Shown: one piece after another, positions 1 to 10,879 of the stretch
How positions within the stretch are numbered: the stretch's first letter is position 1
Layout of the letters: each line of letters starts with the position of its first letter
From: Bathynomus jamesi
Taxonomy: Eukaryota; Arthropoda; Malacostraca; Isopoda; Cirolanidae
Direction: 5' to 3'
Length of the DNA: 64,000 nt
NCBI GenBank assembly: GCA_023014485.1
Contig: JAJOZX010001738.1
Coordinates: 62,001 to 126,000 of the forward strand
Notes under the pieces: generated by a model
Databases searched by the model: none
What the model saw: only the letters and a program-made list of their open reading frames with translations
What the model was told of the DNA's origin: nothing
Position numbers and translations under genes: made by a program

Positions 1-300
1 TTCACTCATATATATATATATATATATATATATGAAAACGTAAATGTGAAAGCTTATCCGACATCAGTAATATTATCACTCCTTTGGGAAATTATAATCC
101 AGTAAATAAATGTCATTCTTAACTACAGAAATGTCTTTTCTCTTTCGTATTCCTTCCTCTCCTCTTTTACTTTTTATTTATTTATCTTCTGTATTTATTG
201 TTAATTCTTTTCTCAAACAATAGATTTTCCTCTCCTCTCGTCCCATGTTTACAGTCAGTATTTATTGATTTAAAATTTATTTGTGGTCATGAAGGTAATG
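1..300. other. AT-rich stretch without a gene
   Basis: It opens with a (TA)n run at about 9-33. The rest is AT-rich, with pyrimidine-rich tracts near 130-235. I see no coding region or known repeat. Confidence 0.6.
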
Positions 301-410
301 GATTGTTCCTCGTGCAGAAGGGGATTGTTCCTCGTGCAGAAGGGGATTGTTCCTCGTGCAGAAGGGGATTGTTCCTCGTGCAGAAGGGGATTGTTCCTCG
401 TGCAGAAGGA
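301..410. repeat. Tandem repeat, five copies of a 22-bp unit
   Basis: The unit GATTGTTCCTCGTGCAGAAG plus GG is repeated head to tail five times. The first four copies are identical and the last has one change near its end. Open frames run through it on both strands only because the unit lacks stops, so I do not call a protein. A near-identical array points to recent expansion. Confidence 0.95.
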
Positions 411-486
411 GGCCGCGAGATATAATTATAGTTTTCAAACTATGACAATCAGTAGTATTTTTGGCGGAAAATTTTGGCAAAGGCGG

Positions 487-655
487 AAAATTCACAATCT
501 TCCCTAACCTAACCGAATTTGAGATCGTAATAGACTCTAATAACCTAACCTAAATGAATAAAGAGTAACGTAACCTAACTTAACCTAAATTTATTTTTCA
601 CGCTACCCACCCCTGTCCCGAACAGAGCGCGCTCTAACCTAACCTAACCTAACCA
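487..655. repeat. AACCT-rich dispersed repeat, copy 1
   Basis: Several short runs of CCTAACCTAACC (near 503, 541, 563 and 635) lie around a segment containing CACGCTACCCACCCC. The same arrangement occurs in opposite orientation at about 14470-14600. This is a dispersed repeat family with embedded telomere-like motifs, not an interstitial telomere, because the runs are only two to five units long and are separated by unique bases. Confidence 0.7.
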
Positions 656-765
656 CATATTTTCTGTTTAATGCACAAATCCGACAAAAATGTAAAAACC
701 TATCCAATTCTAATTCTAATCTCGCTCTTTCTGGCATTTGCTTAAGAACCTCTCCAACAACTATA
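656..765 (+). pseudogene. Short Jockey-type LINE fragment (linker before RT)
   Basis: One frame, with stops, reads SRSFWHLLKNLSNN. This matches the segment between endonuclease and reverse transcriptase in the Jockey-like LINE at 48045-49150, where the minus strand carries a close DNA match. It is a small decayed fragment. Confidence 0.55.
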
Positions 766-790
766 ATAATAATATAATAATAATCTTTAT
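758..790. repeat. (ATA)n-type microsatellite
   Basis: A run of about 25 bases of imperfect AATAATAAT units. Confidence 0.7.
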
Positions 791-916
791 TCAGAAAGAA
801 CACATTACGTAAGATATACCGTACATTACATCCATACTGGTTTACACAATGTTAGGATTCACGTTTAATTTTTATAGTTTAATTACAGTGTTCTTATCTG
901 AATATGCCGTTGGGAA

Positions 917-2368
917 TAGGGATGAAATAATACCGACAATTTTTAATACCGGTATTTGAACAATTATTTTACTGATACCGGTGTTGATACCGGTTTTATG
1001 CAGAGAATAATTTATAATGATATTTTTGGTGTCACCCTGCCGAGTGCCAACCCTCCCACAAGCCTGCAAGACCTGTAGTACTCACCACATTAACGACGAT
1101 AAAAACTGAAGTTACTTTTTAAATTCTGTCACCGACACCAAAGGGAAAATACCATTGATTGAAAAAAGTTTGAACAGGAAGGAGCTCCTATGGAAAGGCA
1201 GGAAAAAGGAAGGACTATTTATAATGATTAAGTATATCAGATAACCAAAGGTAAAAGGGAAAAATAACAATTTAAAAAAAAAAAGTTTATTAATAATTTT
1301 GCATATTTATTTCTTATTTTGGTTTTGGAAGTAAGTTTTGAGGAAACAAAGATTATCTAATGATTGTTCAGAGAAATTTGATCTTAGCTTGGTCAGAAAT
1401 AAGCCAGCAGTAGAAAAAGCTCTTTCTGATTCTACACTTGTGGGTTTAATGGAAAGCAATGCCTCGTACAACTTCTCTAAATTTTCACTTCTTTGTAAAG
1501 AAACTTCGAAACTCTTAAATTCATTAGTAGGATCAAAGTTAGTTGCATTGCTTCTCAATGGTACCTTTTCTAATTTCTCTATTTCTTTCATGTATTCGCA
1601 CATAAATGGATCATCTACTTCATTCTTGTCTTCAGTAACATTCTCTGAGTAGTTAAATGCTCGTAAGTCTCGGTCTTCGCTTTCTTCCTCGAAACCAACT
1701 AAATTTTCATCATTCTTAGGAAAAAGCGTTTTAAAAATCCTTTCTGCAGTTCTTTTGAGCGCTAGTTTAGATGGAATAGAAAATAGTTCCTCTTCTTGAA
1801 CTTTTAAAACTTCAGGGTTGTGAAGATATTTAATTAAGCCCATAATATCTCTTTGTCTCCTTGAAGAATAGAAATTACTGAGACAGTCTTTGAGCTCTAA
1901 TGCTGTTGGAGTGTTCTTCTCTACAAGTTTCTTTAAAATAAATTGGATGGAGATTTCAGCCGTCAAGAGAGATGCATCTTTTGAACATAGTCTTCTAAGG
2001 ATTATTTCAAGGCGAGAGTTCTGGATGATAGTTTCCCTTTTCAGAAAAACGGACACATCATAGAACGTCAATAACATAATATTATAACAAATGATAAATT
2101 GTGACATACACTAATGACGCCCCTCAAAGATATACTGCATGTGTAAGTTATGTATGAAGATAAATCATTATTTCTACTCACATTGGCCACAAAATCCTAC
2201 AAAAACAAATCTTTGTTAACTTGACATTTGCTGATTGCTCCCACAATAAAGACAATAGGCAGTTCTTCAATACCGAAAACCCGGTATCGATAATCACGAT
2301 ATTGGTATCGTGTCTCTTGTCCAATACCGGTGTAAATACCGGTTTTTCAATACCGGCTTTCATCACTA
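917..2368 (-). mobile_element. hAT-1 element with exact 8-bp target duplication
   Basis: The element is bounded by the octamer GTTGGGAA on both sides (909-916 and 2369-2376), the target-site length typical of hAT transposons. The tips are near-inverted: TAGGGATGAAA on the left and TAGTGATGAAA read from the right. Both ends carry subterminal copies of TACCGGTA-type motifs, about four on each side. Inside, on the minus strand, is only the C-terminal part of a hAT transposase. At about 1.45 kb it is much shorter than an autonomous hAT element, so it is probably an internally deleted derivative. Confidence 0.93.
1307..2107 (-). pseudogene. hAT transposase, C-terminal part
   Basis: The minus-strand ORF is 266 residues. 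Its last 60 residues match the hAT dimerisation domain: KPTSVESERAFSTAG followed by a leucine- and arginine-rich stretch ending in LCFLKTYF. The N-terminal BED zinc finger and the first catalytic aspartate expected in a complete transposase of roughly 600 residues are missing. The ORF lies wholly inside the element bounded by the 8-bp duplication. The first residues probably read through non-coding DNA rather than mark a true start. The ORF itself has no stop, so the truncation may be fairly recent. Confidence 0.85.
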
Positions 2369-2750
2369 GTTGGGAAGCATGACAGCTTCTCAGGCAAACG
2401 TCTTTCAGATTCATTCCTAATTTTTACATCAGAAAATGTTAAATATAAATAAAATAATGTTACATTTCGTTAACTCTGTCATTACAAATGAAAATTTAAA
2501 TAATCTTTAGGATAATAGAAAATGATAACAGAAATAATAGAAAAGAAAAATGGTGAGCAATATAAATCGTAATACAATCTTAAAGTTACAAAGATAGATA
2601 TGAGTGAGGCATATTATAACTCTGGCGTAATACAGTATATTGGAAACTTTTAACATCTAATTTATATGGTTTATGATCGCACCCATTTAAGATTGTGAAT
2701 TTTGCATATATAATAGGTGATTTTCATTGTTTAGTAATATTTACAAGTTG

Positions 2751-2755
<5 letters not shown>

Positions 2756-2803
<48 letters not shown>
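2756..2803. repeat. (TA)n microsatellite
   Basis: About 48 bases of uninterrupted TA directly abut the palindromic element at 2804. Confidence 0.95.
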
Positions 2804-2808
<5 letters not shown>

Positions 2809-2986
2809 AATAAAACCACGAAGGAAAGGAAACACAGATGGTGCTCAAGCGCTTTCGTCTAATGACATCTAATGACATCCTGAGGATGTCATTAGACGAA
2901 AGCGCTTGAGCACCAACTGTGTTTCCTTTCCTTCGTGGTTTTATTCATCATAAATATTTTTCACGTGTTACTGTCGTGAAATAATT
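2804..2986. mobile_element. Penelope-like family A, copy 2: head-to-head 3' ends only
   Basis: Two inverted arms (2804-2879 and 2880-2986) carry the same terminal sequence as the larger Penelope-like copies at 34604-37672 and 55289-57262. The arms meet inside the hammerhead-like core, so everything upstream of the core has been lost. The right arm ends in the family's terminal hairpin (TTCACGTG...CGTGAA). (TA)n flanks both sides. Confidence 0.85.
2880..2913 (+). ncRNA. Truncated hammerhead-ribozyme-like motif
   Basis: The core CTGAGGA, helix II GTC/GAC, GAAA and the palindromic helix III AGCGCT are present. The upstream strand of helix I is lost at the palindrome junction, so self-cleavage is unlikely for this copy. 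Confidence 0.6.
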
Positions 2987-2995
2987 TTCATATAT

Positions 2996-3590
2996 ATATA
3001 TGTGATACACACAGACCGTGCATGGAAAAAGGAACTCTTCTGGGATAATTAAATCCACTATAGTCCGAATAAGTAATTGTAAATGACAAATACCATAGTT
3101 TTTCTTTTTCATGATGCAAGCCCGACGTGGGCAACGGGTCTCTCGCAAAGAGGTCCCATAAGTGGACGCTCAATTCTGCCAGTTGAGATTTAAGTTTTGG
3201 TTTTGGCTAAAAATAAAATATAATAGTTACCCCTTTTTCTTTGATTTATTCAATCCGACGTGAATGCAACGAGTTTTACTTATATTGAGGTTCTAAATGT
3301 AGTGGGGCTAGGCTGCTTTAAACCCTAGATCCATGTCCCAAAGCTGGATCCTGTCTGCTTTGCAGATAACTGGTGAGGGAAGCTATATTTATGGGACCTT
3401 TTTGCGAGAGACCCGTTGCCCACGTCGGGCTTGCATCATGAAAAAGAAAAACTATGGTATTTGTCATCTACCATTACTTATTCCGACTATAGTGGATTTA
3501 ATTATCCCAGAAGAGTTCCTTGTTCCATGCACGGTCTGTGTGTATCATAAAAAACTCAGGGAACCATTCTGAGTTCATTCCCATATATAT
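2996..3590 (+). mobile_element. Family B palindromic repeat, copy 1
   Basis: A left inverted segment (about 3002-3163) is followed by a direct copy that ends near 3587 with the sequence seen again at 40725-41395, 53368-54257 and 63533-63736. The direct copy ends with an ACTCAG/CTGAGT hairpin before (TA)n. I see no reverse-transcriptase motif, and the open frames across it are translations of the repeat. The layout is the same as in the Penelope-like copies, so it may be a non-autonomous partner. Confidence 0.75.
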
Positions 3591-3626
3591 ATTATATATA
3601 TATATTAATATATATATATATATATA

Positions 3627-4785
3627 TGCATTAGTAGGAGTTTATAAAGTGTTTTTTAGTAAGTTGGCAAAAGATATTAGTGACGGTGTTTTTCTGATGT
3701 TTATCGGTATAGCGTTCCAGATATCTGCCCCTCTGTAGGAGAGAGCATTTCCTGCAATTTACATGGGATAATTTAGTTTATGTATGAAATCATTGGAAAG
3801 CCTTGTATTATGATTATGGTTGGTCTGATTGGGGGTAATCGCCCTGTGAATGGGCGAAGTATAGTTTCTATGATTAGCAACTTTGTACATACTGATACGG
3901 ACAGTACGTTTATACAGGTCATTTAGTTTTAGAATATTTAAGTTTCTGAACACTGGAGAGGTAATTATCATTGTCTGAGAGAGTTCGTAAGCATTTTGAT
4001 AGATTACTTAGAGCGGATAGAGTATATAATTCTTTGTACTACCCCATGCAAGTGTGGATGGATAAATGAGTAATACAGTGTGAGGAGGCATGCTGGGGAA
4101 TTGTTTTGATGAGTTCAAACATTATGTAGAGAAATCTAGATATTTTTGATTTGACATGTTGTGCGTGGCTTTTGAAATTTAATTTTTCATCTAACTTGAT
4201 GTCAAGAACTTTAACTTCATTTATCATACTTTTGCAAGAGGAGTGTTTCCAATTATTAATGGTGTGTGCACGATTGCAGTTTTTTTAAGTTACGATCATA
4301 TATGATGATTTTGCCAATTTTAGTAAAAGCTTATTTGCACACATCCATTTATGGATATGATTTAATTGCCTGTTCACTTCGTTCATTAGGTAATTGATAG
4401 CGTGGTGTCTGGAAGTGAGTGTTATACCATCTGCATATTGAATACAGTCTAATGTTGTTGATCGATAAAAATCATTTACATGTATTAAGAAGAGTAAGAG
4501 TCCAAGGATTGATCCTTGTGGAACTCCATTTTTCAATATAGCATATTCTAATGAAATGTCATTTACTTTAACATACTGGTGACGATTAGAGAGATATGAC
4601 TTAAACCAATTTAGTATATTTCCCCTTATGCCTTATGTGCTTAATTTGTCTAGTAAGATATCATGTGAGAGCGTATCAAAGGCTTTCGACAGGTCAAGGA
4701 AAACTAAGATTGTGTGGTTTTTGTAGTTTGGGTTTTTATAGATATTTTCTAATAGCATGTTAATGGCGTTTTCTGTGGTCTTCTT
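3627..4785 (-). pseudogene. LINE reverse transcriptase relic (Jockey/CR1-like group)
   Basis: Read on the minus strand, fragments in several frames give an ordered LINE RT: FLDLSKAFDTLSHDIL (motif A), NGVPQGSILG (motif B), CIQYADGITL (motif C, with the second catalytic aspartate replaced by glycine), then a C-terminal end containing GADIWNAIP. Stops and frameshifts separate the pieces, so it is dead. Its 3' end lies at the (TA)n run near 3580-3626, and its truncated 5' end abuts another LINE in opposite orientation at about 4785. Confidence 0.8.
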
Positions 4786-6030
4786 TCCCCTCTTTTCCAT
4801 TCCGACGGCTCAGTTGCAGTCTCTTCTCCTGACAAAGCTGAAGTCTTGGCTCAAACTTTCGTTTCAAATTCAATTCTGGACGATTCCGATGCTGTTCCTC
4901 CATCTCATCTCCCTCTGACTTTATTATGTCTGAAATTAGATTTCTTCCAAAGATGTTCTTTCTGCACGACCTGGGTTCAACTCTGGGAAATCGTACGTTC
5001 CTCATGGTGTTCCTCCTGTTGTTCTCAAGAACTGTGCTTCCGTTCTGACATCCTGCCCAGGCAAACTCTCTCGTCTTTGTCTCTCATCTGGTACTTTTCC
5101 TTCCTGTTGGAAGTTCGCTTTTATTCACCCTGTCCCAAAGAAGAGTGACCGCTTTCAACCCTCCAACTATTGTCCAACTGCTTTGATTTCTTGTCTTTCT
5201 AAAGATTTTAACGCTACCCTTAATAAGAAGATTCTCAAACACCTCTCTTCTCACAATCTTCTTTCAGATCGTTAGTATGGGCATGTGTCCAAATGACCCC
5301 CCCCCCCCTGCGGGCGCGACTGGTTCCTCCATCTGTCTACTCGTCACAGTCTTCCATACGACTATCTCTTACCTTCAACAATACGCAATCTTTCTTCTCT
5401 TAACATTCTTGGCGTTTCCTTTTCTCATGATCTTTCGTGGAATACTATACATATACATATACCCTCTTTCCAAAACAGCTTCTAAGAGGTTAGGTGTGCT
5501 CGCTGTGCTGTCCCGCCTCCGCAGTTTCTTTACCCCTGCTCAGTTGCTGTCTCTGTATAGGGTCTTGTCCACCCCTGTATGGAGTACGTTTCTCATGTGT
5601 AGGGTGGCTCAACCCACACAGCTCTACTTGACCGGGTGGAATCAAAGGCTTTTCGTCTCATCAATTTCCCGCCTCTTACTGACCGTCTTCAATCCCTCTC
5701 TCTTCGCCGCAATGTTGCCTCACTCTCTCTTTACTATCGCTATTATAACGGACACTGCTCTTCTGAACTCTAACTGCATGCCTCCTCCTTTAAGGAGAGC
5801 ACGCAGTACCAGACATTCGACATATTCTCATTCTTTTCCTGCGAACTCTCTAAGGTAAGGGTTAATCGGTATTTTCAATCTTTCATCTACTCAACCGGTG
5901 AACTCTGGAACAATCTTCCTCAATCTATCTTTCCCCTGTCTATGACCTCCAATCTTTCAAGTGCAGGGTATTCAGGCATCTCGAAAACCCTGGACCTTGA
6001 TTTTGGCTCTCTTCCTCTTCTATGGGGAGG
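4785..6030 (+). pseudogene. Jockey-type LINE relic with internal deletion
   Basis: In changing plus-strand frames the order is the linker (VLAQTFVSNSILDD), the early RT region (HPVPKKSDRF, then LSDR), then a jump across a C-rich tract near 5300 into the region after the catalytic motif (LSKTASKRLG, RLRSFFTPAQLLSLYR) and the C-terminal end near 6000. The catalytic YADD region is missing, so part of the RT has been deleted. The same family occurs in reverse at 48045-49150. Confidence 0.75.
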
Positions 6031-6079
6031 GGGGGGGGCTTTTGCGGGCATTCGCACTCGACCCCTCTTTCCTGCGTAA

Positions 6080-6240
6080 AATAAAAATAATTTTTCAGAG
6101 TGTGCATGGAACCCTTCCCTTTCCAACGTCTCGAATCGTTGTGTAGGAGATAATTAACCTTTTTCAGCGCCTCATAATGAACTTTATGAGATAAATTTTC
6201 TTCAACGTATGCGCCGAACCCTTCTACAGCGTTTCAAATC
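6080..6240. repeat. Dispersed repeat with roughly 40-bp internal periodicity
   Basis: Units containing CCAACGTCTC and GATAATTAACC follow each other loosely. A longer version lies in opposite orientation at 14290-14460, including the shared GTGTGCATGGAACC boundary. No coding potential is seen. Confidence 0.6.
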
Positions 6241-6249
6241 ATTTGTAGG

Positions 6250-6914
6250 ATCTAGTGGTTTCTTTCCGTTCATCTTTTATGACTCATAGTCGGGCTACCT
6301 TTATAAGGGATATCATAATTCAGAAACAATCCTCTTAATAAAACGTGTTACATAGATATATTTTAAAAATGAATAAGGATTAAATAGAAACAAATCTGCA
6401 ATAAGTATTTATTAACATATCATTAGTTTATTTTTATCAGTAAATTACAAATAATGGTTGAATTAATTACAGTCTCATAACTTTATATAATACATTGAAC
6501 CTAAAATTAGAAATAATAATATGATACATTTACATATCTCAATATTTATTAACATATCAGATTATATGTATATTTTTTCCATTAGTAAACTTACAAACAG
6601 TGGAAATAGGTACATTTTTATATCTTTGTATAATACATTCAACACAAAATTAGAAATAATAATACATACAATCAATATTTATTAATAGGTCAAAACATTA
6701 TTTCTTTGTCAGTATAGTAAATTCACAAAGAATGGTGGAAATAGCTACATTCTCATTACTCCGTGTTATGCAAGCGATTCTTTGCAGAAATAATGACCCA
6801 CTTAATGTATGAGGTTCTCTACTTGATATACAAGCCCTTAAAGTCGGTTAGGCTTATTTTTGTTCCTATTTTAGAATTGGCTGACATGTTTATGATTTTT
6901 GATCTTTCAGCACA
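6250..6914. other. AT-rich stretch without a recognised feature
   Basis: Loosely repeated phrases (AATATTTATTAACATATC, TACATT) recur three times around 6400-6740, suggesting an old tandem repeat. I see no gene. Confidence 0.4.
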
Positions 6915-6916
6915 TA

Positions 6917-7661
6917 CAAGTGTTGCTCAAAAAGTAAGTTTACAAGTGTTTTGAAGAAACTGTTTTATTACAAGGCATGTAATTATTATAAGTATTTTAA
7001 CACCTTTTTACTGCGTTTCTACATAATCATCAAACAGATTCAAACATTTGTCGTAGCGTGGGACAAGCTTTCCGATGCCCGTCGAATAAAATGTAGGGTC
7101 CTTTGTTTTTAACTAGTTTCGTACGGCCGCTTCTGCATCAGGATCGTTTTGAAATTGTCTATCTCCTAGGTGTTCAGTTCAGTTCCTTTAGGGCTGGAAA
7201 CAAATGGAAGTCGCTTGGTGCAACGTCAGGACTATTGGGGTGGGATGATCCATGACTTTCCAGTGGAACGGTTCCAAAAGTTGGTGTGTTTGATTTGCAG
7301 TGTGAGGGCGTGTATTGCATGCAAGAACACCACACCTGCTGTAAACAACCCGGGACATTTTCTTCTGATAGCCGTGCGGAGTCGCTGTAAAGTTTCACAA
7401 TAAGAAGTGGCATTTATTGTTGGCCTTTTTTGCATGAATTCAACATGAAAACGCCTTGATGGTTCCAAAAAAATCATTGCCATTACCTTACCAGCTGATG
7501 GTGCAATCTCAAGCTTTTTGGTTCGTGATGACAAACAGTGTTGCCACTTTTGAGTGTTGCCACACATGCCTAACAAAATATTATACTACGAACAACATTA
7601 TTGTACTATGCATAATGCACCGGTAATTAACCTTGTAAACTTACTTTTTGAACAACCCTCG
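6917..7661 (-). mobile_element. Deleted mariner element with TA duplication
   Basis: It is flanked by TA (6915-6916 and 7662-7663). The inverted ends share CTCAAAAAGTAAGTTTACAA or its near copy. On the minus strand, frames give mariner transposase pieces: HVEFMQKRPTINATSYC, then SPDVAPSDFHLFPALKE, which corresponds to the last catalytic region (SPDLAPSDF). At 745 bp against the usual 1.3 kb, and with frameshifts, it is an inactive relic. Confidence 0.85.
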
Positions 7662-7663
7662 TA

Positions 7664-7775
7664 GATTCAAAAGCATGTTCGAGTACACGATCGTTTATTA
7701 TTGCACCGTTTATTATTACAAACTATATTGGGTGCGTACTAAGCGTTCGTTTATTCTCTTTTCACTAGATTTTTT
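7664..7775. other. Spacer between mariner and Merlin-like element
   Basis: Nothing recognisable apart from the left target duplication GATTTTTT at 7768-7775. Confidence 0.6.
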
Positions 7776-8922
7776 GGAGCAAGTGTAGTTTACGTCACCC
7801 TGACGCAAAAGGGGACACAAACTACACTAAGTCAAAGTTGGGGAACGTAAACTACCCTAGGATCTTTAGGAGACATTTTTTATATGAATCCATCAAATAA
7901 AACGTTAAAACTAACGAAAATATTACGACTTAACCTAACTAATCGTCAATTTATATATATATATATGTAAAGAACGGCGCTTGTGTAGAAGAGCGTTCCG
8001 CACAAGATAATGAGGGAGAACGAACAAATGAAAAATGAGGTACCACCGGGAATCGAACCCGGGATCATCCAATTGCCGGTCAGATATGCTATCCACTACA
8101 CCATGGACCTCGATCAATCAGAAGTCGTAATTCTCCTACATACGAGCAGAAACCAATGCCCTGAGGGGGTACCTTCGCATGTCGTACACATATACATTTT
8201 AACTGCAAACAATACACAGTATAATTAATGTAAAGAACGACGCTTGTGTAGAAGAGCGTTCCGCACAAGATGATGAGAGAGAACGAACAAATGAAAAATG
8301 AGGTACCACCCGGGAATCGAACCCGGGATCATCCAATTGCCGGTCAGATATGCTATCCACTACACCATGGACCTCGACCCAATCAGAAATCGTAATTCTC
8401 CTACATACGAGCAGAAACCAATGCCCTGAGGGGGCACCTTCGCATGTCGTACACATATACATTTTAACTGCAAACAATACACAGTATAATTAATGTAAAG
8501 AACGACGCTTGTGTAGAAGAGCGTTCCGCACAAGATGAGGAGGGAGAACGAACAAATGAAAAATGAGGTACCACCCGGGAATCGAACCTGGGATCATCCG
8601 ATTGCCGGTCAGATATGCTATCCACTACACCATGGACCTCGATCAAACAGAAGTCGTAATTCTCCTACATACGAGCAGAAACCAATGCCCTGAGGGGGCA
8701 CCTTCGCATGCCGTACATATATACATTTTAACTGCAAACAACACACAGTATAATTAATGTAAAGAACGACGCTTGTGTAGAAGAGCGTTCCGCACAAGAT
8801 GAGGAGGGAGAACGAACAAATGAAAAATGAGGTACCACCCGGGAATCGAACCCGGGATCATCCGATTGCTCTTCTACACAAGCGTCGTTCTTTACATTAA
8901 TTATACTGTGTGTTGTTTGCAA

Positions 8923-8980
<58 letters not shown>

Positions 8981-9172
8981 ACGATTGGTTAGGTTAAGTC
9001 GTATTATTTTCGTTAGTTTTAATATTTTATTTGATCAGGTGGTATACGCGGACAAAGTTGGGGAACGCAAACCACACTAGGATAATGTAGTGGGACGTAA
9101 ACTACACTAGGATAATGTAGGGGAACGTAAACTACACTAGGCACACAGGGGGACGTAAACTACATTTGCTCC
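7776..9172. mobile_element. Merlin-like element M1 with exact 8-bp duplication
   Basis: The octamer GATTTTTT is present on both sides (7768-7775 and 9173-9180). The inverted tips are GGAGCAARTGTAGTTT. The arms hold repeats of the phrase GGGGAACGTAAACTACACTAG (several in the right arm, fewer in the left). Further in lies an inverted block (7903-7950 and 8977-9023) containing GGTTAGGTTAAGTCGT. The centre is filled by (TA)n and a SINE array. GG...CC tips and 8-bp duplications fit the Merlin superfamily, and the inner block is shared with M2, which has a Merlin-type transposase remnant. No transposase is present here. Confidence 0.75.
7966..8934 (-). mobile_element. SINE-A tandem array (tRNA-derived)
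   Basis: Three full units of about 264 bp (7966-8228, 8229-8493, 8494-8757) are followed by a truncated fourth (to about 8868) and then an inverted end fragment. On the minus strand each full unit holds a tRNA-like module with box A TGGTGTAGTGGATAGCA and box B GGTTCGATTCC. The anticodon-loop position reads CCGGCAA, giving GGC at 34-36 and C instead of T at position 33, so this is not a functional tRNA. (TA)n lies on both sides. The array sits inside M1. Confidence 0.85.
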
Positions 9173-9200
9173 GATTTTTTAACTGAATAAAAGTCAGCAT

Positions 9201-9852
9201 TTATATTGATGCATAAGGATTTCTTCTAAATTGTGACTTTGTGTATACATATAAATAGTTCCGCCAGAGAGAGTTCCTCGGGAGGGAGGATTTGTAGCAC
9301 TCAAGACCAGCGTCCCAAAGCGGATGATACTTCTCGGGGGAAATGACTTCTAAATATTCTCTAAGTTCCAAGTTCCAACCCATTCTCGCCTTGCTCATCT
9401 CTACACTTCATAAAATCGTCGATTAATACAGTGTAGGCATAGTAGAGGATGGTATCAAAATAACGCATATCATCTGCGCGCACACCTAATAATAACTTGA
9501 GTTTGAGGAAGGTGGCTATTTTAAACAGTCTTTCGAGGATGAACCGGTGCCGAATATGTACTAAGCCATTATTAACATTGTTTGTACTGTAAGTTTTTAG
9601 ATTACTTTTTCCCATCAATCTTATATCAACGCAGGGCTGAGTTGTATCACGGCTCACAGTTAACATACAAATAATAGAGTATGAAGGGGTGTCACTGACC
9701 GTCACTCTTGTGGCACTCGCGGTGGGTGGTATTTTATAATTCTCCTCCGCCCACTTCTCAACCAATATAAATATTTTCACCATCTCATCAACATTCAAAT
9801 AAATAACATTACGTTTGATGGAGTCTGTACGTCTATATTTTGTCTTGAACAC
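9201..9852 (-). pseudogene. Unrecognised coding region with one frameshift
   Basis: A 163-residue minus-strand ORF (9361-9852) overlaps a 65-residue ORF (9201-9398) whose text continues it one frame away, so one indel near 9380 appears to split a protein of about 215 residues. Features include a charged stretch MRYFDTILYYAYTVLIDDF and an aromatic-rich end. I do not recognise a domain. Base composition is less AT-rich than the surrounding DNA. The first residues may not be a true start because a pyrimidine-poor CAG lies just upstream. Candidates are a decayed host exon or an old insertion from a large DNA virus; neither is shown. Confidence 0.35.
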
Positions 9853-10389
9853 AAATTAATCGCGCCACTGGTAAGTTTAAACACGCACTGATTTGGAAAA
9901 CGTTCCATCTATTGAACATTAAGGATACTGCTTAGCGGTAGCTCCAACTTTCTTTGTTACTGTAGACGTTGATGTTTCTTGTGGGTACTGCTGCTGCTAC
10001 TACGAGGATGTTTGTGAATAACACGTCACAACATTCTAAGCTTAGGTGCCGGTGTGAGGCTGGCTGCATGCTTCAGCTCGTGAGTCTCACCTGGCAATGA
10101 GTTAGGATCGAGAAGGCACCCCCCACTGTTGCCGGGTCAGCCACACGAACGTGATGGAGGAATCTTGAGAGGATATGCAACAACATGAAAACATAGTTTC
10201 GGACGGCGAAAAAGCATGGACACAAAATAACTTTTCACATTAAATTATTCCAAAATAATTCACTCAACATTGTGGCGCTCTATTCGATAAATAGGCATGG
10301 CCATACTGTTCTGCTATGGGAGATAAAAGGTATTCGTCGCCAAGTTCTATTAAAAAAGGTGCACAATCCTTCAGCAATATTCTTACTGG
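9853..10389. other. Mixed-composition spacer
   Basis: It lies between two minus-strand coding fragments and holds no long open frame. It contains GC-richer stretches near 9960-10160. It could be an intron or more decayed coding sequence. Confidence 0.35.
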
Positions 10390-10877
10390 TCACTTCATCG
10401 TAGTAAACGAATGTAGTGATAAAAATATTAAAAAATATTTTAGATTATCCATAATTACTAGGTTCACGTTTTTGGTTGCTGGGGTGTAATCGGTGAGATG
10501 TAACATGACGTAATAAGATTTCTCATATAATTCGTCAACCAGTTTCATAATCCAGAGTCTCTGTTTTTCTTCATTGAGCGTTGATTCCTTGACCTCATAT
10601 TGTACGTATTCTTTCACGCAGTTTATGTTGGATACATACTCCAAGACGTCTTTACCATTACGATAACCTGTATTGCTTTCATTAGAATATCCGTAAAATC
10701 ACTTGACTATCCGTAAACCACTTGAATATCCTGTTTCGTCATCCTCGCGTGAATTAAGGACGATTTAAAAACTTCAAAAGACTCATGAAAGGATAGCCGA
10801 CGAATATTCACCACATCTTCAGATTTCACAGAGTACCATTTTAGAAAGGTACTGCAACCAATGTCAGAGGTTGCCAT
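10390..10877 (-). pseudogene. Unrecognised coding region, probable N-terminal part
   Basis: From an ATG at 10877 the minus strand reads an opening beginning MATSDIGCSTFLKWYSVKSE for about 57 codons, then stops. After one or two frame changes a second stretch of about 84 residues (10390-10644) begins near EYVSNINCVKEYVQ and ends in hydrophobic residues. Lysine-, glutamate- and tyrosine-rich composition is similar in both parts, and both lie on the same strand as the fragment at 9201-9852, so they may be one broken gene. No family is recognised. Confidence 0.35.
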
Positions 10878-10879
10878 CG

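Noticed and set aside
198..507. Protein with 22-bp repeats (ORFs on both strands)
   Set aside because: Open only because the repeat unit lacks stop codons; no start context or domain.
487..655. Interstitial telomere
   Set aside because: The TTAGG-type runs are two to five units long, separated by unique bases, and recur in an inverted copy at 14470-14600 as part of a dispersed repeat.
3333..3572. 79-residue ORF, repeated at 41173-41421
   Set aside because: Part of the family B repeat; its reverse complement is also open, and there is no conserved domain.
3002..3587. Hammerhead motif in family B
   Set aside because: The nearest match, CTGGTGAGGGAAGC, lacks the required A6 and the GAAA with a paired helix II, so I do not call a ribozyme there.
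8041..8112. tRNA gene
   Set aside because: Box A and box B are present, but the loop has C33, the acceptor stem carries an extra base, and the sequence is repeated as part of a SINE unit.
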